Below are positions 50,292 through 57,935 of a stretch of 64,000 nucleotides of DNA, piece after piece. The notes under the pieces were generated by a model, which searched no databases, was not told the DNA's origin, and saw nothing but the letters and a program-made list of their open reading frames with translations. The stretch covers positions 1-64,000 of the forward strand of contig JAZJXO010000009.1 of the NCBI GenBank assembly GCA_040390855.1. Direction: 5' to 3'. Source of the DNA: Parvibaculum sp040390855 (lineage in GTDB: Bacteria > Pseudomonadota > Alphaproteobacteria > Parvibaculales > Parvibaculaceae). Each line of letters starts with the position of its first letter. The stretch's first letter is position 1. The position numbers and the translations under genes are program-made.

Positions 50292-51628
50292 GCGACGAAG
50301 CCGACCTCACAACATCATCCGCTGACGAACCGCCGCCGCTTCCCGCAAGCGACGATGCAAAAGTCGTGGGCCGCATTGATCTGGCAAAGCTCGACGAAAT
50401 GTCGCGTGCCGATCCCGCCTTGTTCGAACAGAACCATCAGGACCCGCCCTTCGCGCGTCAGGTGATGACCACGCCGCTGCATTTTTATGTGGCGGGCGAA
50501 AGCCTCACAAACCTGTGGTGTAACTGGAACGGCTATTCCGTCGCCACGCATCTCACCAGCATCGACGACGAATATGCCGCGCTGCGCAATGCCGCCGCGA
50601 TCAACGACATCTCGCCGCTGGTCAAATATCGCATCAGCGGACCGGACGCGCAAATTTGGCTCCGCCGCTTCGCCACGGGTAATCTCGTCGCGCTATCGGT
50701 GGACGAGATCATGCCCGTCGTCTTCTGCGAGGATCGCGGTCTTGTCGTCGGTGACGGTCTTCTCTTTCGTCTGGGCGACAGCGAATTTCGTCTTGTTACG
50801 GAGGAAGCCCATCTCTCGTGGCTCCTCGACAGCGCCATCGGCCACAGGGTCCGCATCGAAGACGTGTCGTCAACGCTTGCCGCCGTCAGCCTGCAAGGCC
50901 CGCTCTCCTGCGCCACGCTCAGCGCTTCCGGCTTCACTGGCATCGAAAATCTGCGACCCTACACAGCCCGCTGGTTCGATCTGATGGGAATGCCGGTCTA
51001 TGTCAGCCGTTCCGGCACGTCGGGCGATCTGGGATATGAGTTGTGGGTCGAGCCCGATGATGCTCCCACGCTCTGGCTACGCCTTCTCGACAAGGGAAAA
51101 TCTTTCGGAGTCAAAGCGACAGGTTTCGCCTTGCGCGAAATCGCCCGTGTCGAAGCAGGTGTTGCCCGTGCCGGTGTCGATTACATCGGCGCCTTCTCCG
51201 CCGTCGATCCGCAAACCGCGATGACACCCTACGAGCTTGGCTTTTCTGCTCTTGTCGATCTTGAAGGCGATCATTTCACGGGCCGCGAGGCGCTGCGGCG
51301 CGCGCGTGCGCATGAGCCGCGCCACATTCTCGCAACCGTGGCGATTGACTGGCACGAACCTTTGTCCTTCAACGCTATCCGCGATGCGTCGGGCCTTGCG
51401 GGCCTTGCGACCAGCATCGTCTTCTCGCCTGCGCTCGGCTGCAATCTTGCGATGGCCATTTTCCGGCCGCGTGCGATTTCGAGTTCGGCGGTTCTCCATG
51501 TGGATGCCGAAATCCGCGAGGAGCTTTCGCTCCGCCTCGTCCGCGCGCCCGCCCGCATCATCGCCGGTGCGGCGCTCATGCTGCCCGCGCGGCATCTTGT
51601 TCCTGCGCCGCTCAAGCCGCAGAAATAG
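50288..51628 (+). CDS. GcvT-like folate-dependent aminomethyltransferase family protein
   Basis: 446-residue member of the GcvT / dimethylglycine-sarcosine oxidase C-terminal family: segments YAALRNAAAINDISPLVKYRISGPDA, DRGLVVGDGLLFRL, SLQGPLSCATL, SGTSGDLGYELWVEPDDAPTLW and FTGREALRRA. These bind tetrahydrofolate and transfer one-carbon units from methylamines. It is not the glycine-cleavage T protein itself: longer, with an extra N-terminal region, and no gcvH/gcvP nearby. Coupled to the two flavoproteins, suggesting an oxidative demethylation pathway; the substrate is unknown. Confidence 0.87.
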   Translation: MSDEADLTTSSADEPPPLPASDDAKVVGRIDLAKLDEMSRADPALFEQNHQDPPFARQVMTTPLHFYVAGESLTNLWCNWNGYSVATHLTSIDDEYAALRNAAAINDISPLVKYRISGPDAQIWLRRFATGNLVALSVDEIMPVVFCEDRGLVVGDGLLFRLGDSEFRLVTEEAHLSWLLDSAIGHRVRIEDVSSTLAAVSLQGPLSCATLSASGFTGIENLRPYTARWFDLMGMPVYVSRSGTSGDLGYELWVEPDDAPTLWLRLLDKGKSFGVKATGFALREIARVEAGVARAGVDYIGAFSAVDPQTAMTPYELGFSALVDLEGDHFTGREALRRARAHEPRHILATVAIDWHEPLSFNAIRDASGLAGLATSIVFSPALGCNLAMAIFRPRAISSSAVLHVDAEIREELSLRLVRAPARIIAGAALMLPARHLVPAPLKPQK

Positions 51629-51670
51629 TATCGTTTCATTACCAGAATGTAGAAGTTTCGCCGCTTTTTC

Positions 51671-51685
51671 TGCGACGGAAAATGC
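51671..51685 (+). repeat. 15-bp direct repeat TGCGACGGAAAATGC, copy 1
   Basis: Identical to the 15-mer at 51832-51846; a shorter match (CCTTGCGACGGAA) occurs at 52846. Both full copies precede the EF-hand gene, so a promoter or operator element of the ECF sigma operon is possible. Confidence 0.6.
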
Positions 51686-51773
51686 CTGATGTTCCGTTTG
51701 ACTAAGCGAGAGACAGGCAGACGCATTTTCGGGCCTCCCCCCCTTGGACCGGAGATCCGCCTGTTTATCAGGT

Positions 51774-51813
51774 CGGGGGCGCGGCTCCATTCTATGTGTA
51801 TGACGCGCCCCCG
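51774..51813 (+). other. GC-rich hairpin in the leader of the EF-hand gene
   Basis: Perfect 10-bp arms CGGGGGCGCG (51774-51783) and CGCGCCCCCG (51804-51813) around a 20-base loop, ending 36 bases before the EF-hand ATG. No T-run follows. It may be a leader structure or a terminator-like attenuator after the GcvT-like gene. Confidence 0.55.
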
Positions 51814-51831
51814 GCTTCTGGCTTTTGCCCT

Positions 51832-51846
51832 TGCGACGGAAAATGC
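51832..51846 (+). repeat. 15-bp direct repeat TGCGACGGAAAATGC, copy 2
   Basis: Second exact copy, ending 3 bases before the EF-hand ATG. The embedded GACGGAAA could also act as a weak ribosome-binding site. Confidence 0.6.
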
Positions 51847-51849
51847 GAT

Positions 51850-52167
51850 ATGCGCGGATCAAAAATAGAAGTTCTGCTTGGCGTTTCGGCAATCGTCCTC
51901 GGATTGACTTTGCCGGTGCTCGCCCGTGCTGCCGAACCCGATGGCATCGAGGCGCGCGGCAAGGCCATGTCGCTTGCTGATACCAACAAGGACGGCAAGG
52001 TCTCCGCAACCGAATGGAAAGCCGTGACGGATTTGCGTTTTAAGAAATCTGACACAAACAGCGACGGCCAAATATCGAAAACCGAATATGAAGCAGCTTC
52101 CGAAAAGCTCTATACGCGTATGCTGAATCGAAAAGCCGATGGTGCGCCGCCCGCCGAAGGGGAGTAG
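51850..52167 (+). CDS. Exported EF-hand calcium-binding protein
   Basis: 105-residue protein: Sec signal peptide (about 1-28, VLLGVSAIVLGLTLPVLARA) and two EF-hand loops, DTNKDGKVSATE and DTNSDGQISKTE, each with Asp/Asn at 1, 3, 5 and Glu at 12. Expected in the periplasm, binding calcium or a similar ion. The ATG is chosen for the signal peptide; a longer frame exists. The ECF sigma gene begins 4 bases after its stop, suggesting that the protein is part of the signalling module encoded downstream. Confidence 0.83.
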   Translation: MRGSKIEVLLGVSAIVLGLTLPVLARAAEPDGIEARGKAMSLADTNKDGKVSATEWKAVTDLRFKKSDTNSDGQISKTEYEAASEKLYTRMLNRKADGAPPAEGE

Positions 52168-52171
52168 GCTG

Positions 52172-52879
52172 GTGAAACCGCATCCCGCGTTTCTGCCGGA
52201 CGCTGCGGCGACACCCCCGACCGAATGCCCCCGACCTTCTTTGGGCCGCGTCGTGATCGGTTTCGATTTTCAGAAGGGACGCGCCCGTTTGAGCGCTGCG
52301 AGCACGGGACAAGGCCACAAGGGTCTGAGCAAAGCGGGAGATGACGAACTGGTCGCTCTCGTGGCCCAGGGTAACGAGAACGCCTGCCGCGTTCTTGTCG
52401 ACCGCCACCTGCCGCGTATGCTCGCGCTCGCCCGCCGCATGATGGGCAATCAGGCCGATGCCGAGGAAGTGGCCCAGGAAGTTTTCCTGCGCGTCTGGAC
52501 CCATGCCGATCGCTGGGAGCCGGGTCGGGCGCAATTCACCACATGGCTTCATCGTGTCGGCACCAATCTGTGCCTCGACCGCCTGCGCCGTCACACAACG
52601 GATGACATCGACAGTATTCCGGAACCTGCGAGCGATGAGCCAGGTCCCGATGTGGTTCTTGAGCAACAACAACTTTCAGAACGTGTCGAGAAAGCACTTC
52701 AGGAATTGCCTGCCCGACAGCGCGCCGCCGTGACGCTCACGCATTTTCAGGGGATGACCAACATCGAAGCTGCGGAAATGCTGGAAATAAGTGTCGAAGC
52801 TGTAGAGTCTTTGCTCGGTCGTGCGCGGCGTGCGTTGCGGATGAGCCTTGCGACGGAACGGGAGCATGTCCCGCGTTAG
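52172..52879 (+). CDS. ECF-type RNA polymerase sigma factor
   Basis: Extracytoplasmic-function sigma factor, about 235 residues. Region 2 with RHLPRMLALARRMMGNQADAEEVAQEVFLRVWTHADRW and TTWLHRVGTNLCLDRLRR; region 4 with LPARQRAAVTLTHFQGMTNIEAAEMLEISVEAVESLLGRARRALR. The N-terminal about 55 residues are extra and low in conservation. I prefer the GTG with GGGGAG upstream over an ATG 11 codons earlier that lies in the EF-hand gene. Followed by a putative anti-sigma and a metal-sensor gene; probably autoregulated. Confidence 0.9.
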   Translation: MKPHPAFLPDAAATPPTECPRPSLGRVVIGFDFQKGRARLSAASTGQGHKGLSKAGDDELVALVAQGNENACRVLVDRHLPRMLALARRMMGNQADAEEVAQEVFLRVWTHADRWEPGRAQFTTWLHRVGTNLCLDRLRRHTTDDIDSIPEPASDEPGPDVVLEQQQLSERVEKALQELPARQRAAVTLTHFQGMTNIEAAEMLEISVEAVESLLGRARRALRMSLATEREHVPR

Positions 52880-52916
52880 ATGGAGGAAGGTGGGACACCA
52901 CTGGAAGGAAACGAGT

Positions 52917-53429
52917 ATGTCGGCTAACAACATGACAATGCAGCGCTTCAGTGAAATCGTGGACGCCTATGGCGCCCTCGTTCATCGCTGGCCCGCGGAT
53001 GAGCGCGATGCCGCTTTGGCTCTCCTCGCCGATAGCGCTGAAGCCCGCGACCGCGTCCAAGCGGCAGGCGAACTCGACGCGATGCTCGACGCCGCGCCTG
53101 CGCCAGCGCCCGCATCCCCTGATCTCGTCGCTCGCATCATGGCCGCGCGTCCCCGTGCTATTGCGGTCATCGCCGCCGCACGTCAGTCCAAGGATGGTTT
53201 CTGGAAAAGTCTCGTCAGCGAGATCTGGCCCTATGGCTCGCCCGCCTTACCTGCCGGTGCGCTCGCAGCTTCCATTGTGCTCGGTGTCAGCTTCGGCCTC
53301 TCCGCGCCCGGCGCCATGGCAGCTTTTGGGCTCGGTGCAGAGACTGCGACAGCTTCGTCAGAGGTGGGTGAGCAGTTGGTGGCGATGGCGCTGTCCGAGA
53401 ATACCTATACCGAGGATTTTCAGGAATGA
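52917..53429 (+). CDS. Putative membrane-bound anti-sigma factor
   Basis: 170-residue protein. The N-terminal part (FSEIVDAYGALVHRWPADERDAALALLADSAEARDRVQ) is a pattern seen in proteins following ECF sigma genes in alphaproteobacteria; a Pro/Ala linker follows and one membrane segment (about 125-148). The cytoplasmic N terminus would bind the sigma factor. No ZAS zinc motif (HxxxCxxC) is visible. GGAAGGAA lies before the ATG. Its stop overlaps the next start by 4 bases. Role inferred from position and topology. Confidence 0.7.
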   Translation: MSANNMTMQRFSEIVDAYGALVHRWPADERDAALALLADSAEARDRVQAAGELDAMLDAAPAPAPASPDLVARIMAARPRAIAVIAAARQSKDGFWKSLVSEIWPYGSPALPAGALAASIVLGVSFGLSAPGAMAAFGLGAETATASSEVGEQLVAMALSENTYTEDFQE

Positions 53430-53980
53430 ACGACACATACGTCACGCCCCCGTCATCGCGCTCGCGCCTCGGACTGATCCTGCTCGCATCGCTCGTCGTC
53501 AATCTCTTCCTCATCGGCGTGATCGCCACCGCCGTTTGGAAGCATCGCGGCGACATGGATCGCCCAAACTATGGCGGCCCGATGTCGTTTTTATTTGGTG
53601 ATATAAAAGGCGCAAAGTCGGACATGACCGGCGATGACCGCGCGGCGTTGCGCAAAATGATGATGGGCCATTTCAAAACCATCCGCCCGCGGCTCGACGA
53701 GATTGACGAGGCGCGCAAGGCGCTGGCGCGCGCGCTCGCGGAAACGCCATATGATCAGGCAAAAGTCGCCGCCGGTTTCCAGCGCATCGAAGCGGCCCAA
53801 CTCGCCGTCGGTGCTGAAATGCGCGCCGTCATGGTCAAGGGTTTCGGCGACATGAACGATGCGCAGCGCCAGCGTCTCGGCAAAATCATGGAGCAGAATG
53901 CCGAGCGCGATTGGCGTCGCAAAAGGCGCGGCCACGATAATGACAGCGACGGTCCGCCGCCACCGCAGCCAGACCAGTAA
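53426..53980 (+). CDS. Periplasmic heavy-metal sensor domain protein (Metal_resist type)
   Basis: 184-residue protein: N-terminal anchor (about 15-38), periplasmic four-helix part of the CnrX/ZraP/Metal_resist type (LRKMMMGHFKTIRPRLDEIDEARKALARALAETPYDQAKVAAGFQRIEAAQLAVGAEMRAVMVKGFGDMNDAQRQRLGKIM), then a basic and Pro-rich tail with His. In cnr-type systems the sensor works with an anti-sigma to release an ECF sigma in the presence of metal. Coupled to the putative anti-sigma gene. Metal identity unknown. Confidence 0.82.
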   Translation: MNDTYVTPPSSRSRLGLILLASLVVNLFLIGVIATAVWKHRGDMDRPNYGGPMSFLFGDIKGAKSDMTGDDRAALRKMMMGHFKTIRPRLDEIDEARKALARALAETPYDQAKVAAGFQRIEAAQLAVGAEMRAVMVKGFGDMNDAQRQRLGKIMEQNAERDWRRKRRGHDNDSDGPPPPQPDQ

Positions 53981-54051
53981 TCTCGCACATAGACCGTTCA
54001 TGCTTTGGCCGGTTACACTCGCTGAACCCCAAGCGAGACAGAAGCGAGACA

Positions 54052-55404
54052 ATGGCAATGACGTGGTATCACCCGAGCATGTATGATGCAGGTGCGCCTG
54101 CCGGAAGCTATTGGGAAGATACCGCGCCGCCTCTGGCCGCAGGCGTGGACCTCGGTCCTCTGCAATCGAGTGCACAATGCGACGTCGCCGTCATCGGCGG
54201 TGGCTATACCGGCCTCTCCGCTGCTTACCATCTCGCGCGTGATCACTCGATCGACGTCGCCGTATTAGAGGCAGGTCCCCTCGGCTGGGGTGCCTCGGGC
54301 CGCAATGGCGGCTTCTGTTCGCTCCCGCCGATGAGTCTGTCCTACGCGCAACTCATCAAACGCTACGGCGTGGATGAAGCCCGCCGTTTCATCACCTCCC
54401 AGACCGACGCCATCGACCTCGTCGCAGGCCTTGCTCGCGACGAAGGCTTCGACATCGGAAAGCAAGGCGAGGGCACAATGCATGTGGCGCACGCCGCGAA
54501 CCGTTTCAGCGACCTGGAAGAGGAAGCGGATTATTTGGGAAAAACCTTCGGCCTGCCCGTCGCGCTTTTTAGTCGCGAAGAATTTGCCGAACGATTTTAC
54601 GATTCTACCGAACAATTCGGCGCGCTCCACAACAAGCGCGGCTTTGGCCTCCACCCGATGCGCTTCGCGCGCGGTCTCGCCACAGCGGCGGCGCGGGCAG
54701 GCGTGCGTCTCCATAGCAGATCCGAAGTCACGCATTGGGAAAAATCCGGCAACGGACATGTTCTGCACACAAACGCAGGTACCCTGCGGGCGCGGCGCGT
54801 CATCATCGCGACCAACGGTTTTACAACATCGTCGCTGCATAAAAATCTGGCCGATCGCCTCATTCCTGTTCTCTCAAACATCATCGTCACACGTCTATTG
54901 ACAGCGGACGAGCGGGCCGCACAAAAATGGCAGACGGACCTACCCTGCGCCAATACGCGGCGCTTGCTCTATTACTATCGCATGTTACCGGACAATCGTT
55001 TCCTCTTCGGCGCGCGCGGCGACCTGACGGGGCGGCCCGAAGACGGTGCATTGATGCGTACACAAATGGAAAAACAGCTTGCGAGCGTCTTCCCGCACTG
55101 GAAAGGCGTCGAAACAACGCATTACTGGCGCGGTTTTGTCTGCATGAATGCGCGTATGACGCCCGCCATCGGACAGGTTCCGGATGATAAAAGCGTACAT
55201 TTTGCGCTGGCCTATCACGGCGATGGCGTCGCCTGTGCGCCTTGGGCGGGTCGCGCGCTTGCAAATGTCATCGGTGGAAAAATAACTTGGTCCGAAATTC
55301 CCGCGCCGTTCCTAGGGATTCCGCCTATTATTCCGTTTCCTTCATTGCGGCGCTGGTATCTTCGTGCCGCTCTCGGCTATTATCATTTCCAGGATAAACA
55401 ATAA
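54052..55404 (+). CDS. FAD-dependent oxidoreductase, PuuB-like
   Basis: 450-residue DAO-family enzyme: N-terminal lead (YDAGAPAGSYWEDTAPP), FAD site VIGGGYTGLSAAYHLA, ASGRNGGFC, and C-terminal WRGFVCMNARMTPAIGQ and ALAYHGDGVACAPWAGR. Closest to gamma-glutamylputrescine oxidase and related amine oxidases. The next gene encodes a glutamine-synthetase-like ligase of the PuuA type, which would make the gamma-glutamyl amine substrate. No aldehyde dehydrogenase or gamma-glutamyl-GABA hydrolase follows, so the pathway is incomplete here. Confidence 0.87.
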   Translation: MAMTWYHPSMYDAGAPAGSYWEDTAPPLAAGVDLGPLQSSAQCDVAVIGGGYTGLSAAYHLARDHSIDVAVLEAGPLGWGASGRNGGFCSLPPMSLSYAQLIKRYGVDEARRFITSQTDAIDLVAGLARDEGFDIGKQGEGTMHVAHAANRFSDLEEEADYLGKTFGLPVALFSREEFAERFYDSTEQFGALHNKRGFGLHPMRFARGLATAAARAGVRLHSRSEVTHWEKSGNGHVLHTNAGTLRARRVIIATNGFTTSSLHKNLADRLIPVLSNIIVTRLLTADERAAQKWQTDLPCANTRRLLYYYRMLPDNRFLFGARGDLTGRPEDGALMRTQMEKQLASVFPHWKGVETTHYWRGFVCMNARMTPAIGQVPDDKSVHFALAYHGDGVACAPWAGRALANVIGGKITWSEIPAPFLGIPPIIPFPSLRRWYLRAALGYYHFQDKQ

Positions 55405-55421
55405 TCTGTTTGGAAATGAAA

Positions 55422-56807
55422 ATGAGTGACCGTAAAAAGACGGGCATGGACGGGCGTGCGAGTCTGGCTGAGTTCAAAGCTTTTCTCGCTGAAAATGGGG
55501 AGATCGACTATATCGACGCGGTTTTTGTCGATATGTGCGGCACAGTGCGCGGCAAGCGCTTTCCCATTGAAGAAGCCGAACGCATATTCAATTCCGGCGT
55601 GCAGATGCCGAAATCGCTTTATTTCTTCGATGTCACAGGCGTCAACGAAGATATTCTCGGCATGGGTTTTTCCGACGGCGATCCGGATGCGCAGTCTTTT
55701 CCGATTGCGGGCACCATCGTTCCCGTGCCTTGGGCCTCGATGAAGCAGGCGCAAGTCCTGATGACCATGGTGGACGACAACGGCGCGCCTTTCGCGCTGG
55801 AACCGCGCGTTGTGCTCGCCAATGTTGCGCAGCGTCTCGCTGACATCGGTCTTCATGCCGTGTCCGCCTGCGAGTTTGAATTCTATGTGCTTGACCGTGA
55901 GCGCGACCGCAAAGGCCTGCCGCAAGCGCCGATCAATCCGGCCACGGGCTTGCGTGAAACCGCCAACGAAGTTTACGGCATCATCGAACTCGACGGCTTC
56001 ATGGCGCTACTGAAAGACATCGACGAAGCCGCCGCCGCGCAGGGCGTGCCTGCGTCCGGTGCCACCGCCGAATATGCGCCGGGTCAATACGAGATCAATC
56101 TAAACCACGAAGACGATGTGCTCGCCGCCGCCGATCACGCCATCATGCTGCGCCATCTCATCGGTGCCGTGACACGCAAACACAATTTTGTGTCGAGCTT
56201 CATGGCCAAGCCCTTTGCCAATCAGACCGGCAATGGTTTGCATGTCCATTGCTCCATTCTCGATGAGCAGAACAAAAACATTTTCGACGACGGCACCGAT
56301 GAAGGCAGCGAGCGTCTGCGTCACGCCATCGGCGGGTTGCAGGCCACATTGGGCGACGCCATGGCCCTCTTCGCGCCCAATCTCAATTCCTATCGCCGCT
56401 TTGGTCCCAATCTCTTCGTGCCGGTCAATGCCGCTTGGGGCTACAACAACCGCTCGGTCGCCTTCCGCGTTCCGGCGGGTTCGCCCTCCGGCCGCCGCAT
56501 CGAGCATCGCGTCTCGGGTGCCGACGCCAATCCCTATCTGGTGCTTGCCGCAATCCTCGCCGGCATCCATTACGGCATCGTCAACAAGATCGAACCGACC
56601 GAACCCGCCGAAGGCAATGCCTGCGACGAGATGGACGACAACATCCCCTTCTTCCTGCCCAGCGCCCTGAAGCGCCTGCGCAACTCGTCCATCATGCGCG
56701 ACTACCTCGGTGCCCATTACGTCGACGTCTATGCCGAAACCAAAATGCTCGAATTCGACAAGTTCCAGATGACGATTTCACCGTTGGAATATGACTGGTA
56801 TCTCTGA
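55422..56807 (+). CDS. Glutamine synthetase family ligase, PuuA-like
   Basis: ATP-dependent gamma-glutamyl-amine ligase, about 461 residues. GS-type motifs: ACEFEFYVLD (metal Glu), GQYEINLNHEDDVLAAADHAIMLRH, SFMAKPFANQTGNGLHVHCS and the C-terminal NRSVAFRVP and RIEHRVSGADANPYL. The N terminus (DYIDAVFVDMCGTVRGKRFPIEEAERIF) is that of PuuA/GlnA3-like enzymes rather than housekeeping GlnA. ATG at 55422 with upstream GGA at 8 bases is preferred; ATG/TTG two or four codons earlier are possible. Pairs with the PuuB-like gene 17 bases upstream. Confidence 0.88.
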   Translation: MSDRKKTGMDGRASLAEFKAFLAENGEIDYIDAVFVDMCGTVRGKRFPIEEAERIFNSGVQMPKSLYFFDVTGVNEDILGMGFSDGDPDAQSFPIAGTIVPVPWASMKQAQVLMTMVDDNGAPFALEPRVVLANVAQRLADIGLHAVSACEFEFYVLDRERDRKGLPQAPINPATGLRETANEVYGIIELDGFMALLKDIDEAAAAQGVPASGATAEYAPGQYEINLNHEDDVLAAADHAIMLRHLIGAVTRKHNFVSSFMAKPFANQTGNGLHVHCSILDEQNKNIFDDGTDEGSERLRHAIGGLQATLGDAMALFAPNLNSYRRFGPNLFVPVNAAWGYNNRSVAFRVPAGSPSGRRIEHRVSGADANPYLVLAAILAGIHYGIVNKIEPTEPAEGNACDEMDDNIPFFLPSALKRLRNSSIMRDYLGAHYVDVYAETKMLEFDKFQMTISPLEYDWYL

Positions 56808-56827
56808 ATCTTATCCGGGCGTGAAAC

Positions 56828-57895
56828 GTGACACCTGAACTCGGCATTATCGAAGGCTTCTATGGTCGTCCGTGGACATGGGCAGAGCGTGAAGAAACAG
56901 CGGCTTATTTATCGGGCTTTGGTTATCGCTTCTATCATTTCGCGCCCAAGGCCGATTTGTTCCTCCGCCGCCGCTGGGCCGAGCCGCATCCCGCCGCCGA
57001 TGCAGCGGGTCTTGCGTCTCTCTCGCGTACCTGCCATGTGCATGGTGTGCGTTTCGGTGTGGGCCTGAGCCCTTACGAGATTTACCGAGACTTCAATCAA
57101 ACGGCGCGCGATGCGCTCGCGCGCAAACTCGCCTTTCTCGACGAAGTAGGCATCGACGATCTCGCCATCCTCTTCGATGATATGCGCGGTGATTTTCCCG
57201 ACCTCGCGCAGAAGCAGGTCGAAATCGTCCATTGGGTGAAAGAGCGCAGCGCCGCCACGCGCCTTCTGATCTGTCCGAGCTATTACACCGACGACCAGAT
57301 CCTCGACCGGATCTTCGGTGATCGCCCCGTAAACTATCTCGAAGACCTCGGTCGCCTGCTCGACCCCTCGATCGAGATTTTCTGGACCGGCGAAGAGGTC
57401 TGCTCACACGAATTTTCGGCAGGTCATCTCGCGCGCGTCACAAAGCAACTGGGCCGCAAACCTTTTATCTGGGACAACTACCCCGTGAATGACGGTCCGC
57501 GCATGTCGCAATTTCTGCATCTGCGCGCCTTCACGGGCCGTCCCGCTGCCATGGGTGCCCATATATCAGCCCACGGCGTAAATCCGTCATCGCAACCGAC
57601 GCTGGCCCGAATCCCCGCGCTCACTTTGGTTGATGCCTACGCGCAAGGCGACGCTTATCAATATGGCGCAGCCCTCGCGTCTGCTGCCGAGCGCGTACTG
57701 GGCAAAGACCTCGCAAAATCTCTCGTCGGCGATTTGCTGGTGCTGAACGACAGCGGCCTCGACCGCCTCAGCGAAAGCGCCGCGACCAAACTCCGCACGC
57801 GTTATCAGGCATTTAACCACCCCGCCGCCCGCGAAATTCTTCACTGGCTCGACGGCGGCTACCGCATCACCCAAGAAATCATAGATAATCAGTAA
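56828..57895 (+). CDS. GH84 beta-N-acetylglucosaminidase (O-GlcNAcase type)
   Basis: 355-residue catalytic domain of glycoside hydrolase family 84, which removes N-acetylglucosamine by substrate-assisted catalysis. GIIEGFYGRPW at the N terminus and the adjacent catalytic Asp pair in ILFDDMRGDF (117-118) are diagnostic; WDNYPVNDG and the downstream MGAHISAHGVNPSSQPTLARI segment also fit. GTG start. No signal peptide and no accessory domain, so it should act in the cytoplasm, unlike most secreted bacterial members. It follows the PuuA-like gene by 20 bases and may be in the same transcript. Confidence 0.88.
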   Translation: MTPELGIIEGFYGRPWTWAEREETAAYLSGFGYRFYHFAPKADLFLRRRWAEPHPAADAAGLASLSRTCHVHGVRFGVGLSPYEIYRDFNQTARDALARKLAFLDEVGIDDLAILFDDMRGDFPDLAQKQVEIVHWVKERSAATRLLICPSYYTDDQILDRIFGDRPVNYLEDLGRLLDPSIEIFWTGEEVCSHEFSAGHLARVTKQLGRKPFIWDNYPVNDGPRMSQFLHLRAFTGRPAAMGAHISAHGVNPSSQPTLARIPALTLVDAYAQGDAYQYGAALASAAERVLGKDLAKSLVGDLLVLNDSGLDRLSESAATKLRTRYQAFNHPAAREILHWLDGGYRITQEIIDNQ

Positions 57896-57897
57896 AA

Positions 57898-57930
57898 GCC
57901 CCCTCCCTCTGGGCGAAAGTGGGTGAGGGC
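57898..57930. terminator. Bidirectional terminator between convergent genes
   Basis: Imperfect 10-bp stem (GCCCCCTCCC / GGGTGAGGGC, two mismatches). On the minus strand it is followed by TTTT. Lies between the GH84 stop and the SGNH-like gene stop. Confidence 0.6.
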
Positions 57931-57935
57931 ACTGC

